Shown here: positions 11,177 to 24,369 of the stretch, one piece after another
Numbering within the stretch: position 1 is the stretch's first letter
Layout: each line of letters begins with the position of its first letter
Source: Acanthaster planci
Lineage: Eukaryota > Echinodermata > Asteroidea > Valvatida > Acanthasteridae
Length of the DNA stretch: 64,000 nucleotides
Direction: 5' to 3'
NCBI RefSeq assembly: GCF_001949145.1
Contig: NW_019091372.1
Location: 1,757,964 to 1,821,963 of the forward strand
Notes under the pieces: model-generated
Told to the model about the DNA's origin: nothing
Databases searched by the model: none
What the model saw: only the letters and a program-made list of their open reading frames with translations
Made by a program: the position numbers and the translations under genes

Positions 11177-14150
11177 TGCATCTGTTGACACATCCGTGGT
11201 CAATAGGCTATCCAGTCTGCTCCGTCATCTGTGAAGAATAGGGAAAGTTGTCAGCACACCGGTAGGATCAAACACTTCACAACAATACAATGAATTTGAA
11301 TTTAATCGACCGTAACGCTGACAATACCCACGCACTGAAGTAGCGGCTTCCCGTCGACACACAATTGTACCATAAGTACGCGTGCAACGCGCAAGGCACG
11401 TGGCCCACGTCATGGACACATTGCGTGGGGGGAAAGCTCAGTATCCATCAAAACAAATGTCGAGTTTCCCCTTAAAATACTCAGTTTTCGGGCTCAAATT
11501 TTACCCTAATACGAGCCTCCTTCCCAAATGTACCTGTCGTTTTGACGCTTGTTGGACTTACATTGTCGAGCGATGGCAAAATTTATGCTATTTCCGAGAC
11601 CAACCGGCCGGATTTTTGATGCCGGCGCGGTGGGGCCATTTTCCGTGGGTTTATAGGACGCCACCAAGTGGTGTGGTAGTTTGCAGGCTTACCAACAGAA
11701 AAGAAAATCGCCAAATATTTTTCGGTAGCAATAAAAATAAGTTAAAGCTAAAAAATTAAGGGAAAACATCAAACAAAACAATAAAACCGCCTACAGCACA
11801 AACATTAAAGAAAACGTTGGTAAAGTGTGGAGCAAATCAGCGGGAAAAGTTACATTTCCCAAATCAACGAATTGCAAAACTGTGATGCCACTTCCCATAA
11901 GTGGAGCAAAATCGTTTGGGCTTTAATTTGAAGCACCGACGTTGAAGTTATTGAAAAAGATATAAAAACGCCCGAGAATACATTGCGTTGGCTTATGGTA
12001 AAGTAAATTAAGCAATGAGGGAAAACTTCAACTATTGGGCACTGATACACACCGGCATATAGATGGCTAGGTTTCGAGATGGACTTTGTTACTGTTTTAC
12101 TTGCAAGTTTCTGCTCCTGGAATGAAGAAATGATTTTTGTGTACGGCAAAGTGCATTCTACGGGGACTGTGACCGGGGCGAGGGGTCTCCGGTTTGGGGC
12201 GTGAGATTACACATACAGGTCGAGTTCAGGCGGCCTGTTCTTGACACGAGTTTCGTGTTCTCGCTATCGAACGACGGGAACATGACCCAAGAACACCGTT
12301 CTCGGAACAGGATCACACACGTACCACCTTCTTATAAGGGTTTTACACGAACACGCGGAAAAACTCGCGAGATTTGATTTTTGAAAACCTGCAAAAACTA
12401 TCGAGATGGCTTACAAAGCTGGAGACAATGGAATTTTTGCAAAATTAATATTAATAATTAACCATGACAGAAACGATTTTTTAATGGAAAAAATGCAGCC
12501 TAGTTGCCCAAACATTAACTCTCGAAGAATGCACAACTTAGGACGCCGCCATGTTGCTTGCATGCTACAAGTAACTAGTAGCGATAACCGGTTGTACGGT
12601 TCCCGGCGTTTGAGCGGCCGTCCCACCGTGACGAACAAATCGAGCAGGTCGTGAACACCCGCAAAGCCACCCAAACTCAGCCACAGACGGAGGCCGGGGT
12701 AAAGTGCGAAATTCGGGTTACACACATTATCTTCAACATCGCCAACGCGTGAACCTTAGCTACGATCTATCTGTTTTAATACAAACCTTCTGTGCCACAC
12801 CTTTGTGTCTCAGTTATAACCTTCAATTCTCGACTTTTGTTTCACTGTTGAAGTGTCTTTTGCTGCCTTTTGGGTTTCACGCTGATGAGTATTTCCATGC
12901 ATGAGCAAAAACGTTTGATGTCGTCCCAGGAAGAAAGCCTAATGTTACATTCGTTCGTGCGCAAACAAAACATGTAATTTTTTTTATAGATTTTTGCTCG
13001 ACTAAAATTTAATTTTCTCTCCGTGGTCGATACCGTTTTGATTTAACAGTGAAAAAAAAACAGCATGGGGGTCGCTCAATAAGACAAACCACAAATCTAT
13101 TGCTTAGTGAGCAAAAAAGAATCTGTCGGTGGCATGGAATAACTTGAGTTGAATACATCTAGAATAGTTATCGTCACGGCTGTTGGCAGAAAGTCTGTTT
13201 TCATCATGACACTGACAGTTAGTATAAGGCATTGTCACGGCTATAGTATTCATATTATGAAGTTAATACGACGAAAATTACGAAACTAAATTAAGGTACT
13301 TTAAAAGCATTCTAAAAGCATACCTGCCACGACCCCTCATGTGCATACTCTATAAAAATGTCAGGTCGAAGGGAAATCACGATACGGAATTCCAGTAGGC
13401 CCAAAATAAAAAAACATCTTCTGTTCTGAAGTTGTTAGCGTCTGTTGCTACGGATAGCACTGCGCGTGTACACTTTGGTGACAGAAAGGGGTTCAAGGTC
13501 CACCCCTGCTGGTAACCGTAAGGCTTTGTTGCGCAGTTAGTGCAGGGGAGCCAGTGAAAGACTGCTTTCTGTGGGGGAACTTGTTGCTATGGACAACGCA
13601 CTCATTTAAACATTCGATAAGGCGACTTTTGACCTCATAACTGCCACAGAGGAAGACTGCTGCCTGAGTCAATGCGCGTGGGTTTACTATCAACTACAGT
13701 AAACTGAAGGTAGTGTTTGCACTTCCAACATGGGCTGGACAGTTATGGCCGGCGGTGAGTCAGTGCAGTTGAACACTGCACATTCCAAAAATATTCAACC
13801 TGGCCGGTTAACTTAAAAACTGTTTGGAGCGTCCATCTTTTCAATTTTCAAGTTTTTTTCAAGGAAGGACGCATGGGTCAAGTGGAAACACCGTGACGTA
13901 CCATTTGAAAAATCGAAACTTTATAAAAACACGTTCATACAACTCATCGTTGATGCGCACATGGAGCTATAAAAAGGATAGCTCCATGATGCGCCGTATG
14001 AGTTTTGTGCAAATATCTCTTTTTTTTTACATTTCATTCAAATCTCTGTCATTTTCTCTTGGACCTTGTCCTCATTTGGTATCCAGTAATTACTTGCTCG
14101 GGCGTTCTTGTACCTGTGCATTCACACACATTTAATACCCCCGGTACGGT
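11177..14150. other. Intergenic stretch, no supported gene
   Basis: No homology-bearing frame is seen. GC-richer patches at 11220-11700 and 12160-12720 could be promoter sequence for the minus-strand gene that starts near 11176. I see no core promoter element that I can defend. Confidence 0.35.
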
Positions 14151-14179
14151 TACCGGAGGACTACACCAACACTTTTGCA

Positions 14180-14345
14180 CTGGTGTTAAAACTGTCAGTG
14201 TTATTTGGTGTTACTTTTAACTTTCTAGTGTACTGTAACACCTATAGATAAAGTAACATCAGCAGTGTTAAAGTAACACCCTTAGATGTGGTCATCTGAA
14301 AACACCAAACAATGTTGATTTTAACACCAAAGTTTTTGCAGTGCA
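14180..14345. mobile_element. Small inverted-repeat element with GTGTTAAA/TTTAACAC motifs
   Basis: The left end (CTTTTGCACTGGTGTTAAAA) and the right end (TTTTAACACC followed by GTTTTTGCAGTGC) are approximate inverted repeats. Several GTGTTA and TAACAC words lie between them. It is about 165 bases with no ORF, which suits a MITE. Ends are approximate. Confidence 0.45.
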
Positions 14346-15654
14346 CGTAGTACAATGAACGATAAGTCACCGTTCCACTTCTTGCAGAAGCAACTCCAAT
14401 CTACAAGTTGCTACCTCTCTTGTCAGTTTGGAGCCACTCATGCAATCACCGGCTCAAATGATTCCCACCGTTTTTTATTGGCCACATTACTCGGAGGCAG
14501 ACGGCAGAGGGCAGCAAGCATCTTCAGAGGCAGAGAGACGCACTACATGTAAGTGCAGATTTACGTAACGCAACAGAGCGAGCCGGTCGATGAGCAGACT
14601 GTTTGGCCACAGCACCGAGGCACTGCATCCCCCAAGAAGAGACTGAACCACGGCACAAAACTCCATCGTCTCGAAGACCGACCCGGCGCGCCTTTCATGA
14701 CGAACTTACAGATGCAACGCACTCACTGAAAAATGAACTGCACACGTTCAAAGTAAAAGCTTCTCTATAAAGTATTACAGAAAAAACCCAACAACATTTA
14801 TACCCATAAGAACATTGCGTATTTAAAGCATTCTAAAACATTTTTTGGTTTCGAACAAATAAATGTGGAATAATAATTTCAGTTCGGTGGAAGTTCTGAA
14901 CGACAACAGCAAACCCGAAAGACCTGGAATTACTGCCACTGCGATGCACGTAAATTGGGTAAATTTACTCACTCTGGAATCGATCCTTAATGTAAAAACT
15001 AACTAGACATAGAATCAGCGAAGCCTTTCTCTATGAACAATTGCTTTTTGTCCGGCTGTGTGAAGTGATGCATGTAAAATGAGCAGCGGGAAAGGTCACA
15101 AAGGACAAGAGTCATTAATCACGATTAGCTGTGTGCCGCTTGAATTTTGCCGACTCGGAGGATGGATCTGACTAGTGAAAATAAATAAAAGACAGGTCCT
15201 ATCAACCACTGCTTCCAAAGTTTAGTCCACCGAACCACAAATTCTGCCATTTCTTTGCACTCAGAAATATACGCATGCAAATTAGCCCAAAACGGCGGTT
15301 TACGTGCTTTTAAAAATGGCTAACTATTTGCTGAATATCTAGGAATAAGCTTATTAAAAGAACAAGATCAAGAAATGTTAAAACGCTGATGGAAGTCAGT
15401 CATAATCTCATAATCGATGTTTTATACAGTCCTACCTTGCTAGTTCTACAATACTAATTAAATTTTGTTGGTTTAAATTTTAGATGAACTGAAGGCTCAT
15501 TTAAATACCCTTTATTTTTTGTGGTAATGCCTGACCTCAGGAAGGAGTACGGCAAGGTTGGCAGGTCTGAAAACGGCACATTCGAAAAACGCCCTTTATT
15601 GTAGGATGTCATATGAGCAAAAACCCTCTTTAAAGGATCCATGAGAAGAATTTT
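14346..15654. other. Intergenic stretch, nothing recognised
   Basis: AT-leaning sequence. The short frames in it show no family motif, splice-bounded exon or repeat shared with the rest of the window. Confidence 0.3.
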
Positions 15655-16160
15655 TCTCAGAATCACTTTTTGTGTATCTCTGTACTCTTCTTCCATGTAT
15701 GAAGACTGTTTGACATCTTTTTTGCGTTACGTGAACTAAAAAGTGCACTTTTTAAACATTCGAAATTGACCAAAGCATTTCTGGACGGATGAGGGCGCTT
15801 TTGCTTTGATGTAAATCCAGGAAGACTGGTTCAGTTAGCATGTTTTCATGTTCAAATTGTGAACTCCAAATTTGCTATCGGAAAAAACATTTCTGTGGAA
15901 AGGTGGCTTGCTGGATTATTGCCATATACTTGCGCAACAAGAAAAGGAAATGAAATCTACGATAGCAGTGTTTAAAAAAAATTTTCTGTGCAGAAATTGG
16001 CCCAACACTGAGATTCAGCGCCTTGGATGACGTCGTCATTTTGCTTATGAATATGCAAAAAAAATGGGTTAAAATTACACAACCAAAATTTAAAATAAGG
16101 TTAATTGAAACCCAAAGGTGCAATTTAATGGGATTTAAAAAAATATTTCTATTTCATGGT
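15655..16160 (+). repeat. Dispersed repeat, copy 1 (upstream of the LRAT genes)
   Basis: It shares long near-identical blocks with 28441-28830 in the same orientation. Examples are CACTTTTTGTGTATCTCTGT, GTATGAAGACTGTTTGACAT, GCTTTGATGTAAATCCAGGA and GGATTATTGCCATATACTT. The match runs about 400-500 bases with small indels. No protein is recognised. The two copies bracket the LRAT cluster. Confidence 0.65.
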
Positions 16161-16549
16161 CCCTTTCAGCAGTGTTACTGTGTATATACGCCATTGACAT
16201 TGAAATTTACCAGAGAAAATGTGGCCTATATGCCCTCGTCTTTTGTCGGCGTGCCTGTTGTCGGCGTAGCTACACAATATCTACCCGCACACATACACAC
16301 CCACACCACCACGACGAGGGGCAGAAGGCGGAACTTCCGTGCACATCTATGCATCTTTGCCTCTGCCGGTCGTACGTATACAAACATGCATATGTAGAGC
16401 TCACCATTCATGTACAGCCTAATGATATAGGCCTATTACTGAGCTCGCCATTTTGTTTAAGGAGTCATTCTGGTACACTTGCTCTCTGGCTTAAAACTCC
16501 GGCGTTGGAACCTGTCTCATCACGGTAGATGAAACACTAAGGTGTGATC

Positions 16550-17027
16550 ATGGCCACATCAAGTGTGTTACGGACCACAGACGACTTCGACCCCCAAAAA
16601 GTAGGGGATTGGTGTGATCGGAATTCTGTCCATGACTTGTCCAACGAAGTCCGGAAGGGAGACCTTTTGGAGTTTGACTGCAAGAAGCCCTTCGGCTGGG
16701 CTGTATGTACTTCTCGATCGGAAGATAACGTGCAAGTCGTCTTCTACTCCTCCTTCGAAAAACTTTCCGATGGCACGTTGGTCACGGTGCTCGACACCCG
16801 TCGCGTGCGAATCAACAACGCTATAGTCCACCTTCAAAGCCTGTCAGATTACAACGGCTTGGAGAACAACAGGCTGCAGGTCATCTCCCACTTCCTTGGC
16901 AACAGGTCACTGAATGACTTTATATTTAACCGGATAAACAATTGTGAACGTTGGGCTGATACCTCCGTGGTAGAGGTCCTAGTAGTTTTGGCACGAGTAC
17001 TGTTATCGTCCCTGGAGTTAATATTAG
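16550..17027 (+). CDS. Exon 1: degenerate LRAT domain
   Basis: 159 codons plus one base. Residues 37-42 (GDLLEF) start the domain. Residue 49 is Gly where the catalytic His is expected. NNCERW keeps the nucleophile Cys but changes the following His to Arg. A hydrophobic stretch (VVEVLVVLARVLLSSLELIL) follows and may act as a membrane anchor. The exon ends at ATTAG|GTAAGA, phase 1. Without splicing, the frame runs on to a stop at 17179. Confidence 0.6.
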
Positions 17028-18141
17028 GTAAGAACCGCAATGACAGCATTTTGGGTCACGTGTACTGGGTACTCGTTCTGCCAATGCCGTTAACACCCCT
17101 TCCATCAGTCTTTCTGCTTAAGGGCAATAGAAGACGCTGCGCCATTCGCTCTGCAACACTGGAAAAATTAATTTTATAGCATCAAAATTATCCAAATTGG
17201 TTTAACTCCCTCCACTGTACAACAGTTAACACGATTCAGATTTGACGTAGGCCTATATGATTTAGCACTGAATATAACACTGAGTTCGTTCTAAACCCAG
17301 CACATTTTTTCGTGATTTAAGATTTTGCAAGGAGTCATCTGCCACATCAGCAGACCGACGTCGGGAACATCGGAGAAAAGACCACATGGTACAGTAAGGA
17401 CCAGATCGATGACTTGATGTCCGCTGTGTGCTTTGGTGACAGGCTGCAGTACGATCGCAAAGGACCCTACAGGCACTGGGGCGTGTGCATTGGTCGATTG
17501 GGAGGCGAACTGCTGACTCTTCACTTCTCTCCTCGCGGAACTGGGCTGAAGTTTGCGACGAAGAAGGTCTCCAGTAGCGCGTCGTATGCCAAAGACAGCC
17601 CCCAGTTCCGTGTAGACGCAGCCGGGAGACCCATCAGAACCGTGGGGTGAGGATCAATAATAAAAAAGACACCGAATTCCAACCGCTAGAGGCGGGAGCC
17701 ATCCTCCACGAAGTCCTATCCCATCTGCTTAGGAAAATCCTTTTCGACAAGCCCAAGTTCAGTACCTTCAGTAACAACTGCGAGCACTTCGCGAACGAAT
17801 GTCGATACTCCGAGCACCACAGTGATCAAGTACCAGCACCTGGAGGTGAGTGGGCTCTTTGTAAATGGTTCTGGTATCACCCATAAATTTGTGTGCCAAG
17901 TTGTTCCATAATGCACCGCGATATTAATGATGTTTGCGATTCCTAACCCCAAGATATGGGCCCTTTTCCAATACTCGACTTGGGCTCCGTTCAGGTTTCG
18001 TTCCCAAAACCAATCCCCGATTGTGGGCCTGAAGCGTTTAAATTAAATTGGATTAATACTTTGATTTCTGGCTCTCTTGCATCTTATTTGATGTTTTGTG
18101 GCACTATTAAACTAATTACTGCGCTTAATTACGGAGCCTGA
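16550..18141 (+). CDS. Tandem LRAT-domain gene (PLAAT/HRASLS-like), frameshifted
   Basis: The proposed exons are 16550-17027, 17322-17845 and, tentatively, 17954-18141. The first two introns start with consensus donors (GTAAGA, GTGAGT), and every junction is phase 1. Each of the first two exons carries one LRAT-type (NlpC/P60-like thiol acyltransferase) domain, the fold used by PLAAT and LRAT enzymes to move acyl groups between lipids. Domain 1 keeps GDLLEF and the NNCE cysteine but has FGWAVC where the family has a His before Trp, and NCERW in place of NCEHF. Domain 2 keeps GDRLQY, RHWGV and NNCEHF. Exon 2 has no upstream ATG: a TAA sits at its border, so it needs splicing from a preceding exon, and exon 1 supplies the right phase. 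Exon 2 also contains a one-base frame shift near 17645. The start ATG at 16550 is preferred to the in-frame GTG at 16544. It could instead be two genes or a pseudogene. Confidence 0.6.
17322..17845 (+). CDS. Exon 2: LRAT domain with intact His/Cys, one frame shift
   Basis: The acceptor TTTAAG at 17316-17321 joins in phase to exon 1. The first frame reads DVGNIGEKTTWY, CFGDRLQYDRKG, YRHWGVCIG and LHFSP up to RTVG, then hits TGA at 17648. The match resumes one base back at 17647 as VRINNKKD and continues to FSNNCEHFANECRY, where the intact paralogue has VRINN and NNCEHFVNSCRY. The run GGGG at 17644-17647 is where one base seems missing. The exon ends at CTGGAG|GTGAGT, phase 1, the same phase as in the paralogue. 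Confidence 0.65.
17954..18141 (+). CDS. Tentative last exon: hydrophobic C-terminal tail inside an inverted-repeat element
   Basis: After an acceptor (CCCCAAG at 17947-17953) the phase-1 frame stays open to TGA at 18139-18141. It encodes a polar stretch and then a membrane-helix-like segment, ISGSLASYLMFCGTIKLITA. PLAAT-type proteins usually end in such an anchor. However, the whole interval lies in a 213-base terminal-inverted-repeat element, and a truncated inverted copy sits at 22195-22356. So this is either an exonised element or a chance frame. Confidence 0.3.
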
Positions 18142-18172
18142 GACGGAGCCGAAGCTGAGTATTGGAAAACGG
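17958..18172. mobile_element. 213-base terminal-inverted-repeat (MITE-like) element
   Basis: The left end (GGGCCCTTTTCCAATACTCG then ACTTGGGCTCCG) is the approximate reverse complement of the right end (CGGAGCCGAAGCTGAGTATT then GGAAAACGGCC). The arms are about 40 bases. ATAT flanks both sides. A truncated inverted copy lies at 22195-22356. It overlaps the tentative last exon of the tandem LRAT gene. Confidence 0.55.
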
Positions 18173-20330
18173 CCATATAGTCATAGCGGCTGTGCAGCAA
18201 ATGTGTTGGGTGATTATGAGTGCGATACGTGCAACCGATTATCGAGGATACTCACTCTCTTGTTTAAACGCGAAAAAAACATGGTTCGTTCCGATCACTT
18301 CAGCAATCACGGCAATTAGCGAGAATAGAAAGAATATTTTAACGTATACTCGTAAAATGCGCAGGACGAATAACTGGAGATAGGCCCCCTATGTATATTT
18401 CAAATGAAGCAAGTGCAGGAGTACTATCCATTTCCATTCACTGCAATGTTCTCTGTGTGACAGATTGCTACCGTAACATTTTGAAGAACTTGAAGCGCCT
18501 CGTCCTGCGGGATTCGCCTGAAACTCAGTGACGACAGCTGGAGTTGTGGAGATGCTGAGAAACTCATACAACTTAAAAGCTTTGTATGATTAGAACTGTG
18601 GGGGACGGTTTTCAAAGTGGGGGGGGGGACTGGAGTACTTATATCCAAAGGCGGCAACTTTTTTGCTATTAATTAAAGGTCATATCAGTTTCATCTATGC
18701 TTCTGTTCTTTCTGAACTTCACCGAGAATCATCGGTAAGCCGTTTATACAGCCTAAATCAAAGCTTTGATAAAACACCTGAACTTCAGAAATCGAAACCT
18801 CTCACATTATTTTTAAAAGACTCATTGCTTGTGCTATAGAAGATGGATCTGGGGCTAGGGCCTATACGTTGAACTGGATTGTCCCAAGTCAGGGTTGTCA
18901 CGTCGAAATAAATGAGCCTGGTGCTGACCTTACAGTCGAAGTAGAAGTATGAAAAACGCCCAAGACTGATAATACCATACAGCTTAATATCTCGAAGCAG
19001 TTCCATTTATCTGCGGCACAGGATTAAGACTAAAAGAACGGGTTTTTTTCAGGAGTTGAACCTTTAAGACTCAATTTTTAGACTGGGTAACTCTTTGCGG
19101 TCATTTTGACACCATTTTTGCAAAACTCGAACATACCGCTCTTGCTCAGGGCGCTTTTGCCCGAGACGGGTCAGCCAAAAATGTATACATTTTTCCGCTG
19201 GTACTCATGAACTTCAGATGACCGTAACAAAACCCATACGTTCGATGGATTTCAAACTTCACAATTCACAGTTGTGATGATTAGTGCCTGAACATACTTG
19301 CCGTCTTTCCAAAAAAATCGGGCGTGGCACAGCTGAATGGGGGGGGGCAGAATCCGCCCCAGCTGCATGTTAGATGGGATCTTTTAGGGTTAATGCTAAT
19401 TTGGCACTTAGCTTGTGATGTGATGTTAGTGAAACTCAACCGGCCCTCTAAGAATGTTATTTCAATGAAACAAGGTTATCTAAAAAATGACGACAATTAT
19501 TCAGTATAATCATATGAGTAGGCGTATAGGGCCTATCCCAAGGCTACATAGCGTACTGATAATCCCGAATGAATAAGCTATTGCGCCCACTATTTTGCAT
19601 ATAAGTAGTTACCGAACTGGTACTTTAAGTACTTGTGTCCCAACATGTAACACACACGAGTGACACAATTGCGAAGAGGTTCTCGAAACGTTATAGTCTT
19701 GGTAGACTATTTTTATTCTGTATCCGTGGCAAAGGCCAAAGTCTTCTTTAAATTGGTGTGGATTCTGAGTCAATCAGCGGTTCGTTTTGGATTCAGTACT
19801 TTCAAATCAATTAAGGGCGCTGCTTTTGCATCGGAATTCTGTGGGACTTTTCATAACCCGAGCAAATAACTGTGTAGATGAATAACAAAGACATGGAATG
19901 ATACAATATGCTGTCTGTTTGAATGTATTTTGTAATATTTTAAATAGGCTGAGAAGCACATTTGTAAAGTATGGATTTACTACAAGATAAGGTGAAATTT
20001 AACCACATTTGTAAAGTATAGATTTACTACTAGATAAGGTGAAATGTCAATGTGAAGCAGCATGACGCCTTTGTGAATTTATATTCACATGCCTGGACAC
20101 TAATTAAATGCGATTGTTAAGCAAAACTTTCGAGTATCTGTTATTCGTTTCCAAGCTTTTCCAGTTAAATTCTCTCTAAACTAGCCTTTGCATGGCAATG
20201 AATGCATTGTCTACGGGCTAAAGCTATGTATATGAAGCTAAAATGCTCTTTATTAATATGCATGTCTGAGATACTTCCTTGAGCTGGTCGTGAACTGTGT
20301 ATGATACTGCCCTAAAATAAAACAAACAAA
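18173..20330. other. Intergenic stretch downstream of the tandem LRAT gene
   Basis: No supported gene. It includes G runs at 18622-18630 and 19340, and a 47-base direct tandem duplication at 19957-20047. The remaining short frames match nothing recognisable. Confidence 0.35.
19957..20047. repeat. 47-base tandem duplication
   Basis: Two adjacent copies of a unit beginning CACATTTGTAAAGTAT and containing GATTTACTAC and GATAAGGTGAAAT. The second copy starts at 20004 and differs at a few bases. Confidence 0.8.
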
Positions 20331-20339
20331 AAACACCCC

Positions 20340-21824
<1,485 letters not shown>

Positions 21825-21825
21825 N
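21825..21825. other. Single N between the duplication copies
   Basis: One ambiguous base lies exactly between the TA tract that ends copy 1 and the CCAA tract that starts copy 2. It looks like a collapsed gap or a join. Confidence 0.8.
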
Positions 21826-23661
21826 CCCAACCAACCAACCAACCAACCAACCAACCAACCAACCAACCAACCAACCAACCAACCAACCAACCAACCAACC
21901 AACCAAACAACCAACCAACAAAAAAGAAAACAAAATTACCAGCTTTAACCCCAACTATAATGTTTAATGAAATATGGAGGTGCTGCGTAGCACTGTGATC
22001 AGAATATCGACAAGAATATAATATCAAATCAGTGCTATGAAATACGTGATTGCCGATCTTTCGGTAACTGAGTACCTTCTTCAGGGCAAGCAGATTCAGT
22101 TCTGAATGAACGCAGAGTAATCCACGTTCATCCCCCCTGGATGCAGCGCTCCAAGTTCGGAAATACCACAGCGACGACATGTAGCTGTAAGCGCAGTAAT
22201 TAGTTTAATAGTGCCACAAAACATCAAATAAGAACCAAGAGAGCCAGAAATTACAGTAATCCAATTTAATTTAAACGCTTCAGGCCCAAAATCGGGGATT
22301 GGTTTTGGGAACGAAGCCTGAGACGGAGCCCAAGTCGAGTATTGGAAAAGGGCCTTGGTGACCGCTTCGCGGAACACTTGCGCAGTGTGCGCCAACAAAC
22401 ACCTGGTGTCACTGTTGCGCAGCACTTTTGCGCGCCGCCACATACCCTCGGTGACGTAAGCGTCTGCATCCCGCGGAAAGCAACTGAGGCAGCGCGTCAT
22501 TTTCGAACTTGGAACGCTGCATCCAGGGGGAATGAACGTGGATTTTTCCGCGTTCATTCAGAACTGAATCTGCTTGCCCTGAAGAAGGTACTCAGTTACC
22601 GAAAGCTCGACAACCACGTATTTCAGAGCACTGATCTGATATTATATTCTTGTCGATATAATGTTTAATGGTACTGATTAGGCCTAACACCGATTTTATG
22701 GTCGACCTATAGGCCAATACATAGATTTTTCACCCCCCCCAAAAAAAACCCGAAAAGTAAAGAAAAGAAAAAAGACAAAGAAACAGTCAAATTCTATTCC
22801 GGTGTGAAAAGAATCCTTGATACTGCACGGTTTGGCCGATAACCTAATTTCACAAAGGTTGTCCTTTTGATCCTGGGAGCCTAGGGCGGATCCTGCCACC
22901 CTGCACTTTCAGGGTTAAATGCCGCTTCAATCAATATGGTGTTATGACGTCATCATATAGAAACCTTCGGTAATGGAATCTCATCAGGTTTGTCCAAATG
23001 TTTTCATATTCTGGACACGAATTACGAAATCACGCCCGCGCATTTCGTATTTATAAGCACAAAAATGAGTCAGTTATCCGAACAAACTGGGGAAACCGGT
23101 ACAGGGGTGAGAGTGTCAACCCGAAATCATACGCACCTGCTATTCCTTGCATAAAAAGAATAATAACCTGCCCCTTACACATTGTTGGCCTACTTCGTAT
23201 ATGAAAAAGCTACGTTTTGCAACGCATGGGCCATGTTCATGTTGATTTTATGCACCTCCGGTTGACCTCTGAACATGGAGCGGCAGTGCGAAAAGACTAA
23301 CGTATGTGCTTACGTATGGAACGCCAAATGTACCAATTTATAATGTACCTGGATGATGATGTCGTCAATCTATTTATGTGAACTTGTCAATCTGTTATGA
23401 GATGTTGTCAGTCCATGATTCAATGTTATCCATCCATAATGTGGTGGTGTCAAATTATTGTTTGATTTTGGCGATCTACTACGTGAAGTTCTCGAATATG
23501 CCGTAATGTCTGGAACGATCCAAACAATCACATATGAATCATTCATCAGAAAGTGAGAGTACCAAATTTTTAACTTTTACTGTTACTAGATTAAACCACG
23601 TAATATCGATAGGAGGCAGAAGATTGAAATTGGCACATTATGTATTTATGTATATATATAT
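21826..23661 (+). repeat. Tandem duplication, copy 2 (with insertion)
   Basis: It opens with a clean (CCAA)n tract (21827-21918), then repeats copy 1 in order. It differs mainly by about 540 extra bases at roughly 22141-22690 and by a much shorter TA run at its right end (23649-23661). Confidence 0.8.
21955..22670. mobile_element. Foldback element with roughly 200-base inverted arms
   Basis: The left arm (about 21960-22165) and the right arm (about 22500-22665) are inverted copies of one sequence. The left arm carries CTTTCGGTAACTGAGTACCT and GAATGAACGC, and the right arm carries GAAGAAGGTACTCAGTTACC. About 330 bases separate them, including the truncated inverted copy of the 17958 element and a GC-rich block (TTGCGCAGCACTTTTGCGCG). 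Single arms occur at 20490-20680 and 51205-51400. The long frames across it are by-products. Confidence 0.6.
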
Positions 23662-24068
23662 AGAGCGGCTGATCCCAGGAAAATATGCACTTTATGAAAA
23701 GGGTTTGGCCCGAGGATACAAATGACACAAAATTTCAAAACGGATCTCTGAAATAATTGCCATGATGTGTGTACATAGACTTGTTAGACGCACGTTCATT
23801 GAAACGTGAACGGAAGAGTGTTCCATTACTATGCACGAATTTTAAAGTAATCATGATGTAATATTGAATTTATCAAATTGAAAAATGTTTAGTTTTCTTA
23901 CGTTTTTCCTGAAAATTCTGGCAACAGATGTGCCAAACCCAAATTCTTCAAAATGGGCTCCATCCTGGTAGTAGGCCTACATGCTGGCACGGCCACGTTT
24001 CGACCGCACCCACCGAAAACTATCATGGCGTGTACAGGGATAGCTCCACCAAAGGAGGGGCAGCGTAA

Positions 24069-24240
24069 TACGGGTGATTCACAATCGTGCGCCTCCAAGA
24101 GTTTGTAACGCGTTGGCCAATCACGACACGCGAAATCTGTCTACCCAATGCGCATTTGGAAAGGGTCGACAGATTTTGTGCGTGGTGATTGGTAAACGCG
24201 TTACAAAATCTTGGAGGTGCACTATTGTGAATAGCCCGTA
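24069..24240. mobile_element. 172-base stem-loop element flanked by TA (Tc1/mariner-type MITE)
   Basis: The left end TACGGGTGATTCACAATCGT and the right end ATTGTGAATAGCCCGTA are inverted copies. The arms extend about 57 bases (left GAGTTTGTAACGCG, right CGCGTTACAAAATC). TA at each end fits the TA target duplication of Tc1/mariner-type elements. There is no coding capacity. Confidence 0.6.
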
Positions 24241-24369
24241 TTCGTTAACGACACCACCGTAGATTCGCTACGTACACCGCGTCATTCAACAGGGACTATG
24301 TAAAGGGATCGCTCACCACGTAATGCATTGCTACACAAAAACTTGTCTGAACTATACACAATGTATATA

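Noticed and set aside
12411-12725. Minus-strand frame with a GC-rich, hydrophobic start
   Set aside because: It could be an upstream exon, but no donor, acceptor or family supports it.
22096-22557. Minus-strand frame of 153 codons resembling the LRAT-gene tail
   Set aside because: It runs through the foldback arms and the truncated inverted-repeat element. It is a repeat by-product and not a third LRAT gene.
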